From assembly GCA_902651635.1 (NCBI GenBank), contig CACRSC010000070.1, positions 2,233-45,818 on the forward strand: a stretch of DNA of 43,586 bases, in the 5' to 3' direction. Below the pieces are notes generated by a model. That model did not search any database. It saw nothing but the letters and a program-made list of their open reading frames with translations, and was not told where the DNA came from. This document shows positions 11,478 through 21,706 of the stretch, one piece after another. Position 1 is the first letter of the stretch; every line of letters begins with the position of its first letter. Source of the stretch: Mastigamoeba balamuthi. Lineage: Eukaryota > Evosea > Mastigamoebida > Mastigamoebidae. A program made the position numbers and the translations under genes.

Positions 11478-12920
11478 TCACTGAGGACCAGCAGGTGCCT
11501 GGAAAGAGGGCGACTCAGGACCAGCAGGTGCCTCAGAGGCCTTGGAGGCACCTGTGCTCCCAAGCATGTCGTTGAGAGCCTCAAGTACAGGGTCAGGGCG
11601 CTGCGTCCTCCTGGGCCTCTTGGCCTTTGGCGCTCCAGACTTCATGTCCTTGAAGCTGGTCCTTCCACACCTATTGAGCTTATGCGTTAGTAAATGATGA
11701 AATAAAAGGAAACGCACTTCTCGTTGCTGCGGTAGTTCCGCCAGACACTCTGGATGTGCTCACACACCCCCTTCCTCACCAGGGGGTGTGCAGCAAACAG
11801 AGTCTGGAACTCCACTGGCCAGACAGCCTGGATGACGTCGTCGCAGTGCTCTCTTACGTCTGACCTGTAGGGAAAGTCAGATGAAATGTAGTAAGAGAGA
11901 ACAAGAGAGGGGGAAAGAGTTCGTACCTCCACTTGGGGTGCTCCATGAACAGGGGGTGGTAGTTGACCTTGGTCCACTGCTCTATCTGCGAGGTAATGGG
12001 CCTTGCCATTATCACAGACAGAGCAGCGGTGTAGGGCCCCCTGTCTGGTGGGAGGTTCTCGAGCTCCGGGACTTTTCGAGTTAGTATTATACACACATTG
12101 TTAGAAATTTTAAAAATTTTGAAAACAAAGGGTAGGAAAGGAAACGTACCAGGAATGCCGAGCATCAGCTTCTCTCTGAGCATCAGCTCCCTGGACTGCG
12201 TGCCTGCCTCAACAGTACACGTGAGGGCATTCATCCTGCAAAAATAGTTTGAATTAGAGCCAAAAAACAAGGAAGAATGGGGGAAGGGGTTTCGTACCTC
12301 ATGATGAGGTTGCTCAGAGTACCAGCAAGCAGCATCTGCATGGCCTTGAACCCAGCCCTGACCTCTCCAAAGGTGCAGGGCTGATGGGCACACTCCTCGC
12401 TGGGCTTGGCAGTGAAAATGATGAGGAGGTCGCGCGACTTCTTCATGAGGGCCGAGATCTGCTGCTTCTCCTGCAGCGCCCTCCTCTGATCCTTGTCGGA
12501 CTGCGATGCGCGTGAGGTGCCCTTGTAGTCGTCCGCCGAGACCTCCTCATCCTCATCCTCGTCCTCGTCGTCGTCCTCCTCCTCCCCCTTCCTCTCCACC
12601 ACCTCCTCCTCCTCCTCAGATTGCTCACTGCCACTGACACGTGGTGCAGCAGCAGCAGCAGCTGCTGCGCCTAACGAAATATTAAGGAAGAAGGGTGTGT
12701 GGTGTGGGAATAAAGAAGGGAGGGGAGAATGCTACATACCTGCTTTCCTGAGAGGCATGATGTCTAGGTCTTCGTCCAGCTGGGGTGGGGGAGGTATCAC
12801 AGTGATTATTGGCCCAGTGCAGCCCTTGTTCTTGTCCTTGGGCTTGTCCCTGTGCTTCTTGGTGGGTGTTTTGCGCGGCGTGTCCTTGATGCACACCGTT
12901 TTAAAACTTCGAAAATGCTG
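11478..12920 (-). CDS. Nuclear-type protein with acidic region, six exons seen, 5' end not resolved
   Basis: No family is assigned. A spliced frame runs on the minus strand. The first exon seen starts near 12920 (acceptor AACAG) with Lys-rich KTPTKKHRDKPKDKNK. Next come poly-Ala and a long Glu/Asp tract (about 12650-12535), SDKDQRRALQEKQQ, and an exon ending TLSNLIMR with donor GTACGA. Further exons read MNALTCTVEAGTQSREL, VPELENLPPDRGPY, then SDVREHCDDVIQAVWPVEF and HIQSVWRNYRSNEK. A basic C-terminus (KAKRPRRTQRPDP) precedes a stop at 11478. Introns are 60-100 nt with GTACG or GTGCG donors and CAG acceptors. The composition suggests a DNA- or chromatin-associated protein. Flanking by repeat clusters 3 and 4 raises the possibility that it belongs to a mobile element. 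Confidence 0.55.
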
Positions 12921-12944
12921 TTAAATGACATCAATAGTTGGGTA

Positions 12945-13360
12945 AGATGCAGATACGCTCTGCTACACCACGTAGCGGACCATCTGCTATGCACCGCTAT
13001 GCAGATACCCTCCGCTACGCAGTGTAGCAGAAGGCGCTCGAGTGTGTTTCGCTACGCAGCGTAGCGGAGGGTGCTACATGGCGGCACATAGCGGACCATT
13101 CGCTATGCACCACTACGCAGATACCCTCCGCTATGCCGCATAGCGAAACGCACTCGAGCGCCTTCCACTACGCGGCGTAGCGGAGGGTGCTACATGGCGG
13201 CACGTAGCGGACCCTCCGCTATGCACCGCTACGCAGATACCCTCCGCTACGCCGCATAGCGAAACGTGCTCGAGCGCCTTCCGCTACGCCGCGTAGCGGA
13301 GGGTATCTGCATAGCGGTGCGTAGCGGATGGTCCGCTACGTGCCGCTACACAGATATTTG
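12945..13360. repeat. Palindromic repeat cluster 4 with a 116-bp tandem unit
   Basis: The marker GCAGATACCCTCCGCTA occurs at 13001, 13117 and 13233, an exact 116-bp period over three copies. Each unit is itself roughly palindromic: arms of the type CCGCTACGCNGCGTAGCGG flank a central CTCGAG. Outer copies are partial. The cluster is CpG-rich like cluster 3 and lies upstream of the minus-strand gene at 11478-12920. Confidence 0.92.
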
Positions 13361-13419
13361 CAATATCAAAAATTGATGTCATTTTCTTCACATTGCACTT
13401 CTTCCTGCTGGTTGAGCAA

Positions 13420-14147
13420 GATGAGAGCGGCGTTGCGCATACCTGCGCACATGTGCAACGTTTGCAGCGACCAGCTGGCCACTCGGAACACCACTTGCAT
13501 TGGGCAGGCCCACTGTACGCCACTGTTTGAGTGTCAGTGCAAAGAGGTAACTCACATTTTTCAGGGCGGATCTCCTGACCAAGGAAGATGAGGAGCTGCT
13601 GAAGTCCAGCATCAGCACGTCGTACGAATCAGAGATAGCTGCTCTTTGTGCACTGGGAACAGAGCAGAAGGACAAGCTGATAGAAACTGCAATGTCCCAG
13701 TGAGTTGTTTATTTCTTGGGCTTGTGGATTTACACTCTGGACTAATAGGCCCGATGAGAGGAAGCTGGCTCCATTCTCTCTGGTGTGCGGAAACAGCAGC
13801 TGCCCAACGAATCAAATGGGGGCCCTTGCTTGACCAGAGATGCCACCAGGTAAGATCACTCTTTGTTGTGGAATTGATTCATATTCCAAGCAGGCCGTGG
13901 ACTTGCTTTGCCTGTGGAACTGTTCTGCGCCGCAAGTGTGAGTGCGGGGCACTCATCACAGCAGGCAGCTCTGCAAGGCACAGACGCCTGACCTGTCCAG
14001 CTGCAGAGGACGTCATAATCGTTGCGGAAACGGACTGGTTCAAGCAGAACAGGCCTTACAGTGCCACTCTACGGAATATGATAGGGTTCAACAACCCTGC
14101 TCAGAGCCACAACTGCATCCTGTGGTGCATTCCATTTCATGGTATGA
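13420..14147 (+). CDS. Cys-rich (zinc-binding-like) gene fragment, exons unresolved
   Basis: Plus-strand coding-like blocks are separated by intron-like gaps. They comprise CNVCSDQLATRNTTC with further Cys/His (about 13450-13545), an acidic helix-like block TKEDEELLKSSISTSYESE (13575-13695) ending at GTGAGT, VCGNSSCPTNQ (13755-13830) ending at GTAAGA, and CFACGTVLRRKCECG followed by a His/Cys segment (13910-14145). Repeated CxxC patterns suggest zinc binding. A one-frame join of all blocks could not be achieved. The last block runs into the N at 14148, so the 3' end may be missing or misassembled. It could be a transposon gene, given the neighbouring repeats. Confidence 0.35.
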
Positions 14148-14148
14148 N
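14148..14148. other. Ambiguous base (N) at a composition break
   Basis: The only N in the window. DNA to the left has medium GC and contains the repeat-associated gene fragments. DNA to the right is strongly GC-rich. It may mark a scaffold join or collapsed gap. Confidence 0.9.
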
Positions 14149-14230
14149 CCCACCGGCAGCACAGCGCAGGCACAGAGCGACCCCCACCGCGCGCCAGCCC
14201 CCTCCCAGGCCCAGCAGGGCCGGACGAGCA

Positions 14231-14596
14231 TCACCCCCCCCGCCCCCGCGGCGACTGAAGCGAAGCGACACGGAGAAAAACCGGCACCACAGAGAGCACA
14301 GAGAGAGCACAGAGGGGCAGCGGACCCGAGGGCATCGTGGACATGTGGAGGACGGCCATCTGGGCCAGGGCCGCCAGCAGGAAGAGCCCAGCGGCGAGGG
14401 CCGCCCAGAGCGCCCGGCGCAGCGTCAGGGCCGCCGGCAGCAGCGACGCCACGCGGGTGCGCAGGCCGCGCAGGCCGCGCCGGGGCTTGGGCAGCGGCGG
14501 CAGCGCCCACGCGGCCACCGGCACCAGCGCGCAGGCCACGGCAGCGCCCTGCAGCGCCAGCCACAGGCCGCGCTCCTCCGAGGTGATGGTTTCCAT
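14231..14596 (-). CDS. Small predicted membrane protein, about 121 aa
   Basis: The frame starts at ATG 14596 (METITSEERGLWLAL) and has two hydrophobic stretches, about residues 12-33 (ALQGAAVACALVPVAAWAL) and 58-82 (ALWAALAAGLFLLAALAQM). A basic loop (PKPRRGLRGLRTR) between them suggests two transmembrane helices with the loop in the cytosol. The family is not recognised. After about residue 85 the DNA becomes CTCTGTGCT-rich and ends in CTTCGCTTCAG at about 14259, which looks like a polypyrimidine tract and acceptor. The last 35 or so codons may therefore be intronic, with a further exon beyond. It is oriented divergently from the membrane-protein gene at 15834. Confidence 0.45.
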   Translation of the reverse strand: METITSEERGLWLALQGAAVACALVPVAAWALPPLPKPRRGLRGLRTRVASLLPAALTLRRALWAALAAGLFLLAALAQMAVLHMSTMPSGPLPLCALSVLSVVPVFLRVASLQSPRGRGG

Positions 14597-14599
14597 TTT

Positions 14600-15830
14600 T
14601 CCGATCGCAGGGATTATTTTTCCGATCTGTGGGGTTGTTGGGTGCGATGTGACGCGGGGAGGGGGGAGGGGAGGAAGGCGATGTGGCGTGTAAATAACGG
14701 AGGAGGGCGCGCGCGCGGGTCTCGGAGGGGGGTGTGGGCTGCTGTTCGCAAGCGAGTCCACCGCGGGAATAAAAAAGCGGGGGGATGGGCGTGTGGGGGT
14801 GTGGTGTGTGTGTTGGGGGCGCTGATGAAGGAGAAGAGAACGAATGGACCCTGCTGCTGCCCCAATTGCGCCCCCCAATCTGGCCTGACGTCATTGCACT
14901 TTTCTCCTAATATCTCCCCTTTCCCGCTTTTGCTCTCTTTCCCCTTTTTTCTCTTTTCCGTCCAGCTCCCCACCGCGCGCCGCTGCTCGGGGCTGCCCGG
15001 GCAGCTGCTGGTGCGCCATGCGGGGGTTGCTCGGTGGTCGGGTGTTCTTCTGAGCCTCTTTTTCTACCCTCCGGAAAATCGGTATCGGGTGACACAGAAA
15101 AAAACCCCCCAACGGCGGTTCCTGGGGTGCTGTGTACGCAGGACCGCTCCCGGCCGGGCGGTCTCCTCGAGCGACCCCGCCAGAGAGGAAATTTCTGCAG
15201 GGGCGGTCAAACAGGAAACTGTATTTCCGAGAATATTCCCCACTTCGGGTTCGAAGATTTCACATGCGCGATTCACACGCTCCCGACCCCACTCCACCAG
15301 CTGGACCGCTGGGGGATAGACCGACAGGTGACTGCCACCTCAGGACCCAGCTGAGTTATTCTTTGCCCCGCACACCCGCAGACGGTACAGACAGTTGATG
15401 TTGCAGTTGTGCCATAATCAAATCAAAGTGCACTGGGCGGTTGGAAATGGTGCACCGGACTCTCGCACCTTACTCCCGGGTGAGGCCCATGCCCCCGGGC
15501 ACATTCCTCTACAGGCGCAGGGTTATTACGACGCGCTGGAGTAGGCGGTCTGATCAACAGACCCCCTAAGACAAGATATTTCACTGAGAGATATTTCCGC
15601 CATAATGAAACAGCTCTGCATCGGCTCAATTGACCTCTCCCAACAGCTTCGAACTGTGTTGCCACTATGGCTCTGAGCGGACAGACGTGGCACCTGGGAT
15701 CCGCAGGACGTGGCACCCGAATATCCCAGAGATATTTCAGCATATTCCGCTGCACAATAACACCTTTCGGGCCACCGACTTTGCACCGTCCTAACCGCAA
15801 CCGCCGCCCAGCAGCACAGCCCGCCGCCCT
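14600..15830. other. Intergenic region between divergent small genes
   Basis: The region is GC-rich with short AT islands: TTTTCCGATC twice (14597-14630), GAGAATATTCC near 15230, GATATTTC copies at about 15570-15595 and 15730, and TCAATTGA at 15626-15633. No supported coding sequence was found; long frames here lack domains and overlap on both strands. The repeated AT words could be promoter elements, but this is inference. Confidence 0.4.
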
Positions 15831-15833
15831 CCC

Positions 15834-16282
15834 ATGAAGACCGCCGACAAGAAGCCCGCCCCCTCCCTCACCGTGCGCCCGCCCCTCCCACCGCCCTCTC
15901 CGCAGCCCCTCTGAAAACGTCGCATCACCTGCGCTGTCTCCTCTGCGCTGTCTCCTCTCTCTCCCCGCAGCCGCAGCAGCAGAAGGCGCTGCTGGTGGTG
16001 TGCGGGGCGCTGCTGGTGCTGGAGCTGCTGGGGCGGGCGTTCAACTACGAGTGGGTGAGCGTGTGGCTGCTGTGGCTGCCGTTCCGCGCGCTGTTCTGGG
16101 CGCTGGACCACCTCGTCTTCCACCCGCACCCGCTCGCCTGGATCGCCGCCCTCGCCCTCGCCTACGCCGCCTGGTGGGTCCACCAGAACCCCGCCCGCGC
16201 CCGCGAGTGGGTCGACAGGAACCTCCTCAACCACTCGGCCCTCCGCGCAAAGCTCGACCGCGCCGGCCGCTACATGCAGTGA
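15834..16282 (+). CDS. Small Trp-rich membrane protein, two exons, 116 aa
   Basis: Exon 1 (15834-15872) encodes MKTADKKPAPSLT and ends at a GTGCGC donor. Exon 2 (15971-16282) starts after CCCCGCAG in phase 0 and ends at TGA 16280-16282. Three hydrophobic segments follow a short basic N-terminus: KALLVVCGALLVLELLG, WVSVWLLWLPFRALFWAL (Trp-rich, possibly amphipathic) and PLAWIAALALAYAAWWV. A charged C-terminal tail follows (NPARAREWVDRNLLNH). The architecture resembles small ER or organelle membrane proteins, but no family is assigned. The donor type matches other genes in this GC-rich island, which supports the intron. Confidence 0.6.
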
Positions 16283-16786
16283 CGTGGCGTGGCGTGATGT
16301 GACGTGGCGTCGGGGGGAGCATGCGCTGTCGCGTCACTGATGCCCTCTCTCTGACCTTTGCTCTCGCACTCTCACGCACGCTCTGGCATAATCACAGTTT
16401 GTACGCAGTGGCAGGATCCTCTTTCTTTGTTTCCGGGGGGGCGGCAGCAGCTGCGCAACTGCTCGGAGGGTGCGCCTGATGTATGGCAGATTTCCTCTCA
16501 GATTCGTCGCCCCAAGTTGAATTGCGCTGTAATTGTGTTGCACCGCGAGTGACGGGCGCAGCGCCGGAGGGCTGTCGCAGCTCCAGATACCAGTGGCAAC
16601 CTCGCACACCCACACCCGCACTCACTCCGGCACAGCGAGGGAGCAGGGAGGGCAGATCTGCCTGCGGGGATATTTTCAGCCCAGGGCGTGCGGTCCTCTG
16701 CGACTCGTCCTCAGCCCCCAGTGTCTGCCCCGCCCCCTGACGCCGACACTGCCCCCCCACCCCCCCACGGGCCAACGCCAGCGGCC

Positions 16787-19700
16787 ATGGCAACCGCCGT
16801 GGTCCACCACCCCACGTGCCCCCACTGCGCAAAGCCCTTCAGCGACGGGCCCTTCAACCCCGCGGCCCCCGTCGCCTACACGTGCGCCGCTGCCCCCCTC
16901 GGAGAGCCCCCGCTCCTCCCCGCAGACCCCCCAGCCGCTAAAAAAAGAACACCCGGAGGAACCGCACGAAAATGCGCTGAAATTGCCCTAAAAGAGCAAC
17001 GGCACGGGACCCCCCGCGTCTCACGCCGCACAACACGCACAGGACGCCGCTGGTGCTGCCGTGCGGGCACACGAGCTGCGGGAGGTGCGTGCAGGCGGCG
17101 GGCATGGTCTGCCCCGAGTGCGCGACGCCCGTGCCCACGCCCAGGCGCTGGGTGCCCAACCGCGCGCTCATCGACGCCATCGCCACGCTCGACGGCTGCC
17201 CCTTCGGCAGCGCCGTCGTCACAGCCACCGCCACGCCCGAGCCCGGCGCAGGTGCCCCGCATCAATTGACTGCGCAATCTCGAATTCGTCCATCAATTGA
17301 CTCGGGGCGGTACCGCCTGCCGCACGCCGCAGACGAGGAGGACGAGGAGAAGTGGGGCGAGAGCCCCGACGACGACGCCGAGGTCACCGAGGGGGCCGAG
17401 GGCGAGGCGACGGAGGAGTCGGGAGGCCAGAAGCTGAGTGTCAGCGTACGCTCGACGCTGATGTCGCGAGGCGGCCCGGGCCCCAAGCGCAGCCTCAGCC
17501 GCATGGACCTCGTCATGGGCCGCATATTCGTGCACAAGTTCGCCCAAGGCACGTGGACGCAATTGACTCGGGGGCGGAAGAGAGCTTTGTATTTGTTCTC
17601 TGTGTTATTCTGTGCCAAAACAACTGACTTACGACACGAAAAAACAGAGCACAGCTGCCCGATCTGCTTCGAGAGCTACTCGTATGGGCCGATGACGCGG
17701 GGGGCGCGGCACCCGGCGATACTGCCGTGCAGCCACACGTTCTGCATGCCGTGCCTGCTGGGCATGCACACGACGTGCTGCCCCGAGTGCAGGCGCCCGT
17801 TCGGCCTGCCGCTGGTCCCCAACGTGCCGCTGATGCAGCTGCTCAGCGCGGCTGCCAGCGCGGCTGCGAGCGCGGGGCCCTGCGAGATGGACATATGCGA
17901 CGCGTACATCGACTACGTGGCCGACAAGCCCACGCGGACGGGCACCGACCCCGTGCCCTTTGAGGTGCGGTGGGGCGACTACCAGGGCGAGCCCGTCTTC
18001 GTCAAAGTATAATACCCAGCATTCCCCCTCCTCTCTCCTCCCGCCCCGAATTCAATTGTGCGCATATTTGCCCTCCGATGTCTCTCGCGCTCCCTGCCGA
18101 CTGTACCAACCACTCTTCATTCCTTTCTTACGTTCTTCTATTGGACCCTTAGCACCACCCCTGCTCCACCCATCCCAAAATTGAACTGTGCTCTTATCTG
18201 TCTTGCACCACAGATCAATTGATAAGCTGTTATTACCCCGAGGCCGCGCAACCAAAGGCCACAGGCCACCATCTCATACAATTCAATTGCTCCACCCATT
18301 CATCTCTCAGTTTGTGTTGCCACTCTGAGGAGAAGAGGGACCGGGACTGACCACCCGCTCTCCCCCCCCCACTGCAGACGCTGGACGCCGAGGGCAAGGC
18401 GGACGAGAGCGTCGTGTCGGCGCACTTTGTGCGGGAGCTCGCGTGCTGCCAGCTGATGGCGTCGCACAGGGCGCACGAGTTCCCGTTCATCGGCGCGGCG
18501 TCGCCGCCGTCGGCCTCGCGGCACCGGCTGGTCGTGCACCGGCTGGCCGACGACTGGGAGTGGCCCGAGTACACGCGGCTCTACCAGAACGCGCTGGCCG
18601 TGGCCTCGAGCGCCATCGACAACGCGCTGACCGACGCGGACCTCGTGGGCGTCTGCGACATGCTCGTCCACCTCATCGGCGGCGGCGTCTCGGACAACAC
18701 GTCGCCGCGGCTGCTCTTCGTCTCGCTGGGTGGCCTCGCGGCGCTCTACAACGCCGTCGTCGACGACGAGCGCGCGCTGACGCCCGAGGCCCGCGCGGTG
18801 GCCTGCAACGCGATGCTGTTCCTCTCGCGCGAGTGGGACGCGCGGCGCGAGCTCGGGGCCAAGGGGGCGGCCAAGGAGCTCGTGCGGCTGTGCGAGCGGC
18901 ACTCGCGCGGGTGCCCGCGGCTGGTCGACAGCCTGCTGAGCGTCGTCTGGTGCCTGACGATGGACGAGAGCGACGCCAAGCGCGACGTCTCGCACAGCGC
19001 CGCGAGCTTCGTGCGCGTCTGCGAGGCCGCGATGCAGCTGGGCGCCGACGAGCAGACGGCGTCGGTGCTCGAGAAGGCCATGGGCGTCCTCTGGGGCGTC
19101 GCCGTCAACACCGAGTCGTGGAAGGTCAACGACGCCAAGACGCGCGCGCTCTACGAGCTCGGCGCCCCGGAGCTCATCCGCTCGGTCCTGCGGCGCTTCC
19201 CGGACCACGCGGGGCTCTGCGCCGAGGGCTGCCAGCTGCTCTGGGCCCTCAGCGCGCTGCCCGAGACGCGCAAGGCGCTCATCGCCAGCGGCACCATCGA
19301 GCTGCTCTCGGCCTGCGCCGAGCGCCACTCCGACAAGGGCAAGGTCGTCGGCACGGCCCTGCACACCATCGGCCTGCTCATCGTCCGCAAGCCCGACGAG
19401 ATCCGCAAGTACATCGACGGCGGCGGCCGCGAGCGCTGCCTGGCGGCCATCCGCTACTTCATCGACGACAGCGCCTCGCTCGTGCGCATCATGGCGCTCT
19501 TCACGTCGCTGGCGACGGCCGAGGACGTCCGCGGCAAGCTGCTCGACGCAGAGGCCGTCGCGCTCTTCCTGGGCCTCATGGAGCGCTACTACGACAAGGA
19601 CTCGCTCGTCTCGTACGTGGCCGTCGCGCTCAAGACGCCCTGCCTGCAGCTCAGCGAGCCCAAGGAGCTGCTCGTCGCCTGCTGCGTCGTCCAGCGCGTC

Positions 19701-20786
19701 CTCAAGCTCGTCCCGCAGCTCTCGCGCGAGGCCCAGCTCGCCGAGCCCCTGCAGCTGCTCGCCGCGCTCTGCGTGCTGCCGCAGGGCAAGAGCGCCTTTG
19801 CCGAGTCCGACGGCCTCTCGGCGCTGCTGGCGCTGCTGCGCGGCAACGAGGCGCTGGGCGTCCGCAAGGGCTGCTTCGACGTGCTCTGGGGCGCCGTCGC
19901 CGACGCCGAGCTGCGCGCGCAGTTCGCCTTTGCGGGCGGCATCGCCGCGGCGCTGCAGGTCGTCCGCGAGACCAAGCTGCAGCGCATGAGCTCGAGCACG
20001 CGCGAGGCCGAGATGCTGGCGAGCGTCTGCGGCTGCCTGAGCAACGTGGCGCCCGACCACGCGCAGCTCTTCGGCGAGGAGGGCGTCGCGCTGCTCTGCC
20101 AGCTCATGCAGGACAGCTCCGTCGTCCGCAGCACCGCCGCCGGCACGCAGTGCGGCAACGCGCTGGTCACGCTGCTCCGGCACGAGGACATGCGCGCCTT
20201 CTTCGACCGCCGCTGCGCGCGCAACCTCGTCACCGCGGGCTCCAACTTCCTGCACGTGCCCGACAAGTCGGCCGAGACGCTCGTGCGGCTCTTCGGCTGC
20301 CTCGCGCTGGCCAGCGGGGCGCAGCGCCTCGGCGGCGACGTCGACTGGAGCCCGGGCATCGTGCTGGCCACGCGCCTGCCGACGGTCAAGCACCCCAAGG
20401 CCCTCGAGTACTACTGCGAGTTCCTGCGCAACGTCTCGGCCGGCCCGCAGTACGCAGAGGTCCTCAAGGACTCCAACGTCGCCGACACGGTCGTCGGCTT
20501 CCTGCGCCTCGGCAGGTCCGCCCCGCTCGTCGTCCTCGAGGCCGTCCGCTGCCTCCGCAACCTCGCCGCCATGCCGCGCATCGTCGGCGCCATCGCCAAG
20601 CGCGCCGCCGAGCTCAGGGCCGTCGAGGTCGCCTTTGCCGACGACAAGGACGTGCTCGCCGAGCTCGCGCCCACGCTGCTGGCCGTCAGCGCCTTCAAGC
20701 CGCCGCCGCCCTCGCCCCGGCCGCGCTCGCGCGAGTCGGCCGGCGACGACTCGCAGGGCTGCAGGAACTGCTGCTGCCTGCAATAG
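16787..20786 (+). CDS. RING-RING-(kinase N-lobe-like)-ARM repeat protein, five exons, about 1,094 aa
   Basis: A likely E3 ubiquitin-ligase-type scaffold. Exons are 16787-16881, 17043-17251, 17333-17552, 17655-18006 and 18378-20786, and all phases agree. RING 1 (residues about 11-58) has CPHC, then CGHTSCGRC and CPEC; its zinc ligands are split by intron 1. RING 2 (about 176-224) has CPICFE, CSHTFCMPC and CPEC. Residues about 270-335 resemble a protein-kinase N-lobe (GDYQGEPVFVK, FVREL, FIGA). The rest is a long alpha-helical array of armadillo-like repeats ending in a Cys-rich tail (GCRNCCCLQ, stop 20784-20786). Introns 1 and 2 begin GTGCG/GTGCC; introns 2, 3 and 4 contain CAATTG motifs. The ATG at 16787 follows a C-rich leader. 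No ligase or kinase activity can be assumed, and the kinase-like part lacks a C-lobe. Confidence 0.82.
17262..17300. promoter_or_regulatory. Two TCAATTGAC palindromes inside intron 2 of the RING-ARM gene
   Basis: TCAATTGA occurs at 17262-17269 and 17293-17300, each preceded by CA and followed by CT, within the 81-nt intron 17252-17332. The second is followed by CGGGGCGG, the same flank seen in the next intron (17560-17575). An exact 8-bp AT-rich palindrome is unexpected in DNA this GC-rich. Its role (splicing, transcription factor site or remnant of an inserted element) is unknown. Confidence 0.6.
17560..17576. promoter_or_regulatory. CAATTGACTCGGGG motif in intron 3 of the RING-ARM gene
   Basis: The motif lies 7 bases inside the intron 17553-17654. 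It repeats the core and flank of the motif at 17294-17310 in the preceding intron almost exactly. The fourth intron of this gene carries further CAATTG copies at 18052-18058, 18215-18222 and 18283-18289. Confidence 0.55.
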
Positions 20787-21706
20787 CAGCCCGGCGCCGC
20801 GTCAGCAGAGACACAGAGACACTCGGGGCTACGGGGACGTTCTGGTGTAGCAATAGCATTACATAAACTCGGCCACTAGACGCACCACAGCGAGCTCTGC
20901 TGAGGGCCCCCGAGGATGTAGCGCAAGCCCTCCCTGCTGCGGCGGCAGTTAGCCCGGGTGTGGCTCTGCCCGAAGGGCCAGGAAGGGCGCCCTTCCTAGG
21001 CCAGGGGCGCACAGATGGGCTGGACTCACTGTTCTTGGGGTCGCCTGTTTTCGGCAACACGGGTGAACATGCGGCGAGGACAAAAATACACCTGTCCGCC
21101 TCTGCCTGCCGGTTGAGAGTCTGCCAGCCGGCACTCGTTGGCCTACTACTGCTGTAAAATTGGTTGCTCCATGCGCCCCACGATGGGCCGCTGCAGTGGC
21201 TGCGCTCCGTGCCCTTTGGCTTCGCATCGGGGGTGAGGATGGCACTACGGAGAGAACCTAGTCGGGAAAGGAGGCCCCACACGTTCCTCCGCATGAACGA
21301 GAACGTCTGGCAGCACTCAAATACAAGGACGACAGATTCGCGTGGCTTGCGGGGCGGACATCAGGACTTTTGGACTATAAACCGTCGAGAAAGCGGAGTC
21401 ACCGTAAGAAAAACTAAGACCAGGACCGTGTCGCCGTCGCCGCAGGCACGGGTACGGAGAAGGAAATAGTGGAGCCAGCGTCAGACTGCCACGCCTCAGA
21501 GGTCTCGCATGCACGTGACAGCAATGGAGGGAATGCGAAGTATCGCCAATCACCGAGATTACTGTGCAAATGCGTTCTGGGTTCCTCATCAAAAATAGAC
21601 GGGCGAAGATGAACCGTAGCATCGGGCGATCAGGTGCATTGAGATAGCACAGGTGAAATCCGCTCTGTTTTATTTCTGAAAGACGCTCAAGGGGAGAGAA
21701 ACCCAT
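20787..21706. other. Interval between the ARM gene and the cyclase gene
   Basis: It holds the ARM gene 3' UTR and then a GC-rich block (20940-21300) with an 18-bp perfect palindrome AGGAAGGGCGCCCTTCCT at about 20980-20997 and a GCCGG...CCGGC stem near 21108-21133. A minus-strand frame (21294 to about 20950) begins MRRNVWGLLSRLGSL, but no domain is recognised. TATAAA occurs at 21375, 330 bp before the cyclase ATG, and may belong to its promoter or to an unseen 5' exon. No gene is claimed. Confidence 0.35.

Noticed and set aside
9260-13360. A CRISPR array, because of regularly repeated palindromes
   Set aside because: The units have no unique spacers of constant size, the genome is eukaryotic and no cas gene is present.
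13646-15319. A 557-codon plus-strand frame across the N
   Set aside because: It joins unlike sequences across the ambiguous base and becomes low-complexity Arg/Gly/Gln after 14148.
18300-20783. An 827-codon open frame on the minus strand opposite the ARM gene
   Set aside because: It is Arg/Ala/Asp-rich without domains and is the mirror of a GC-rich coding frame whose plus-strand translation has ARM-type helices.
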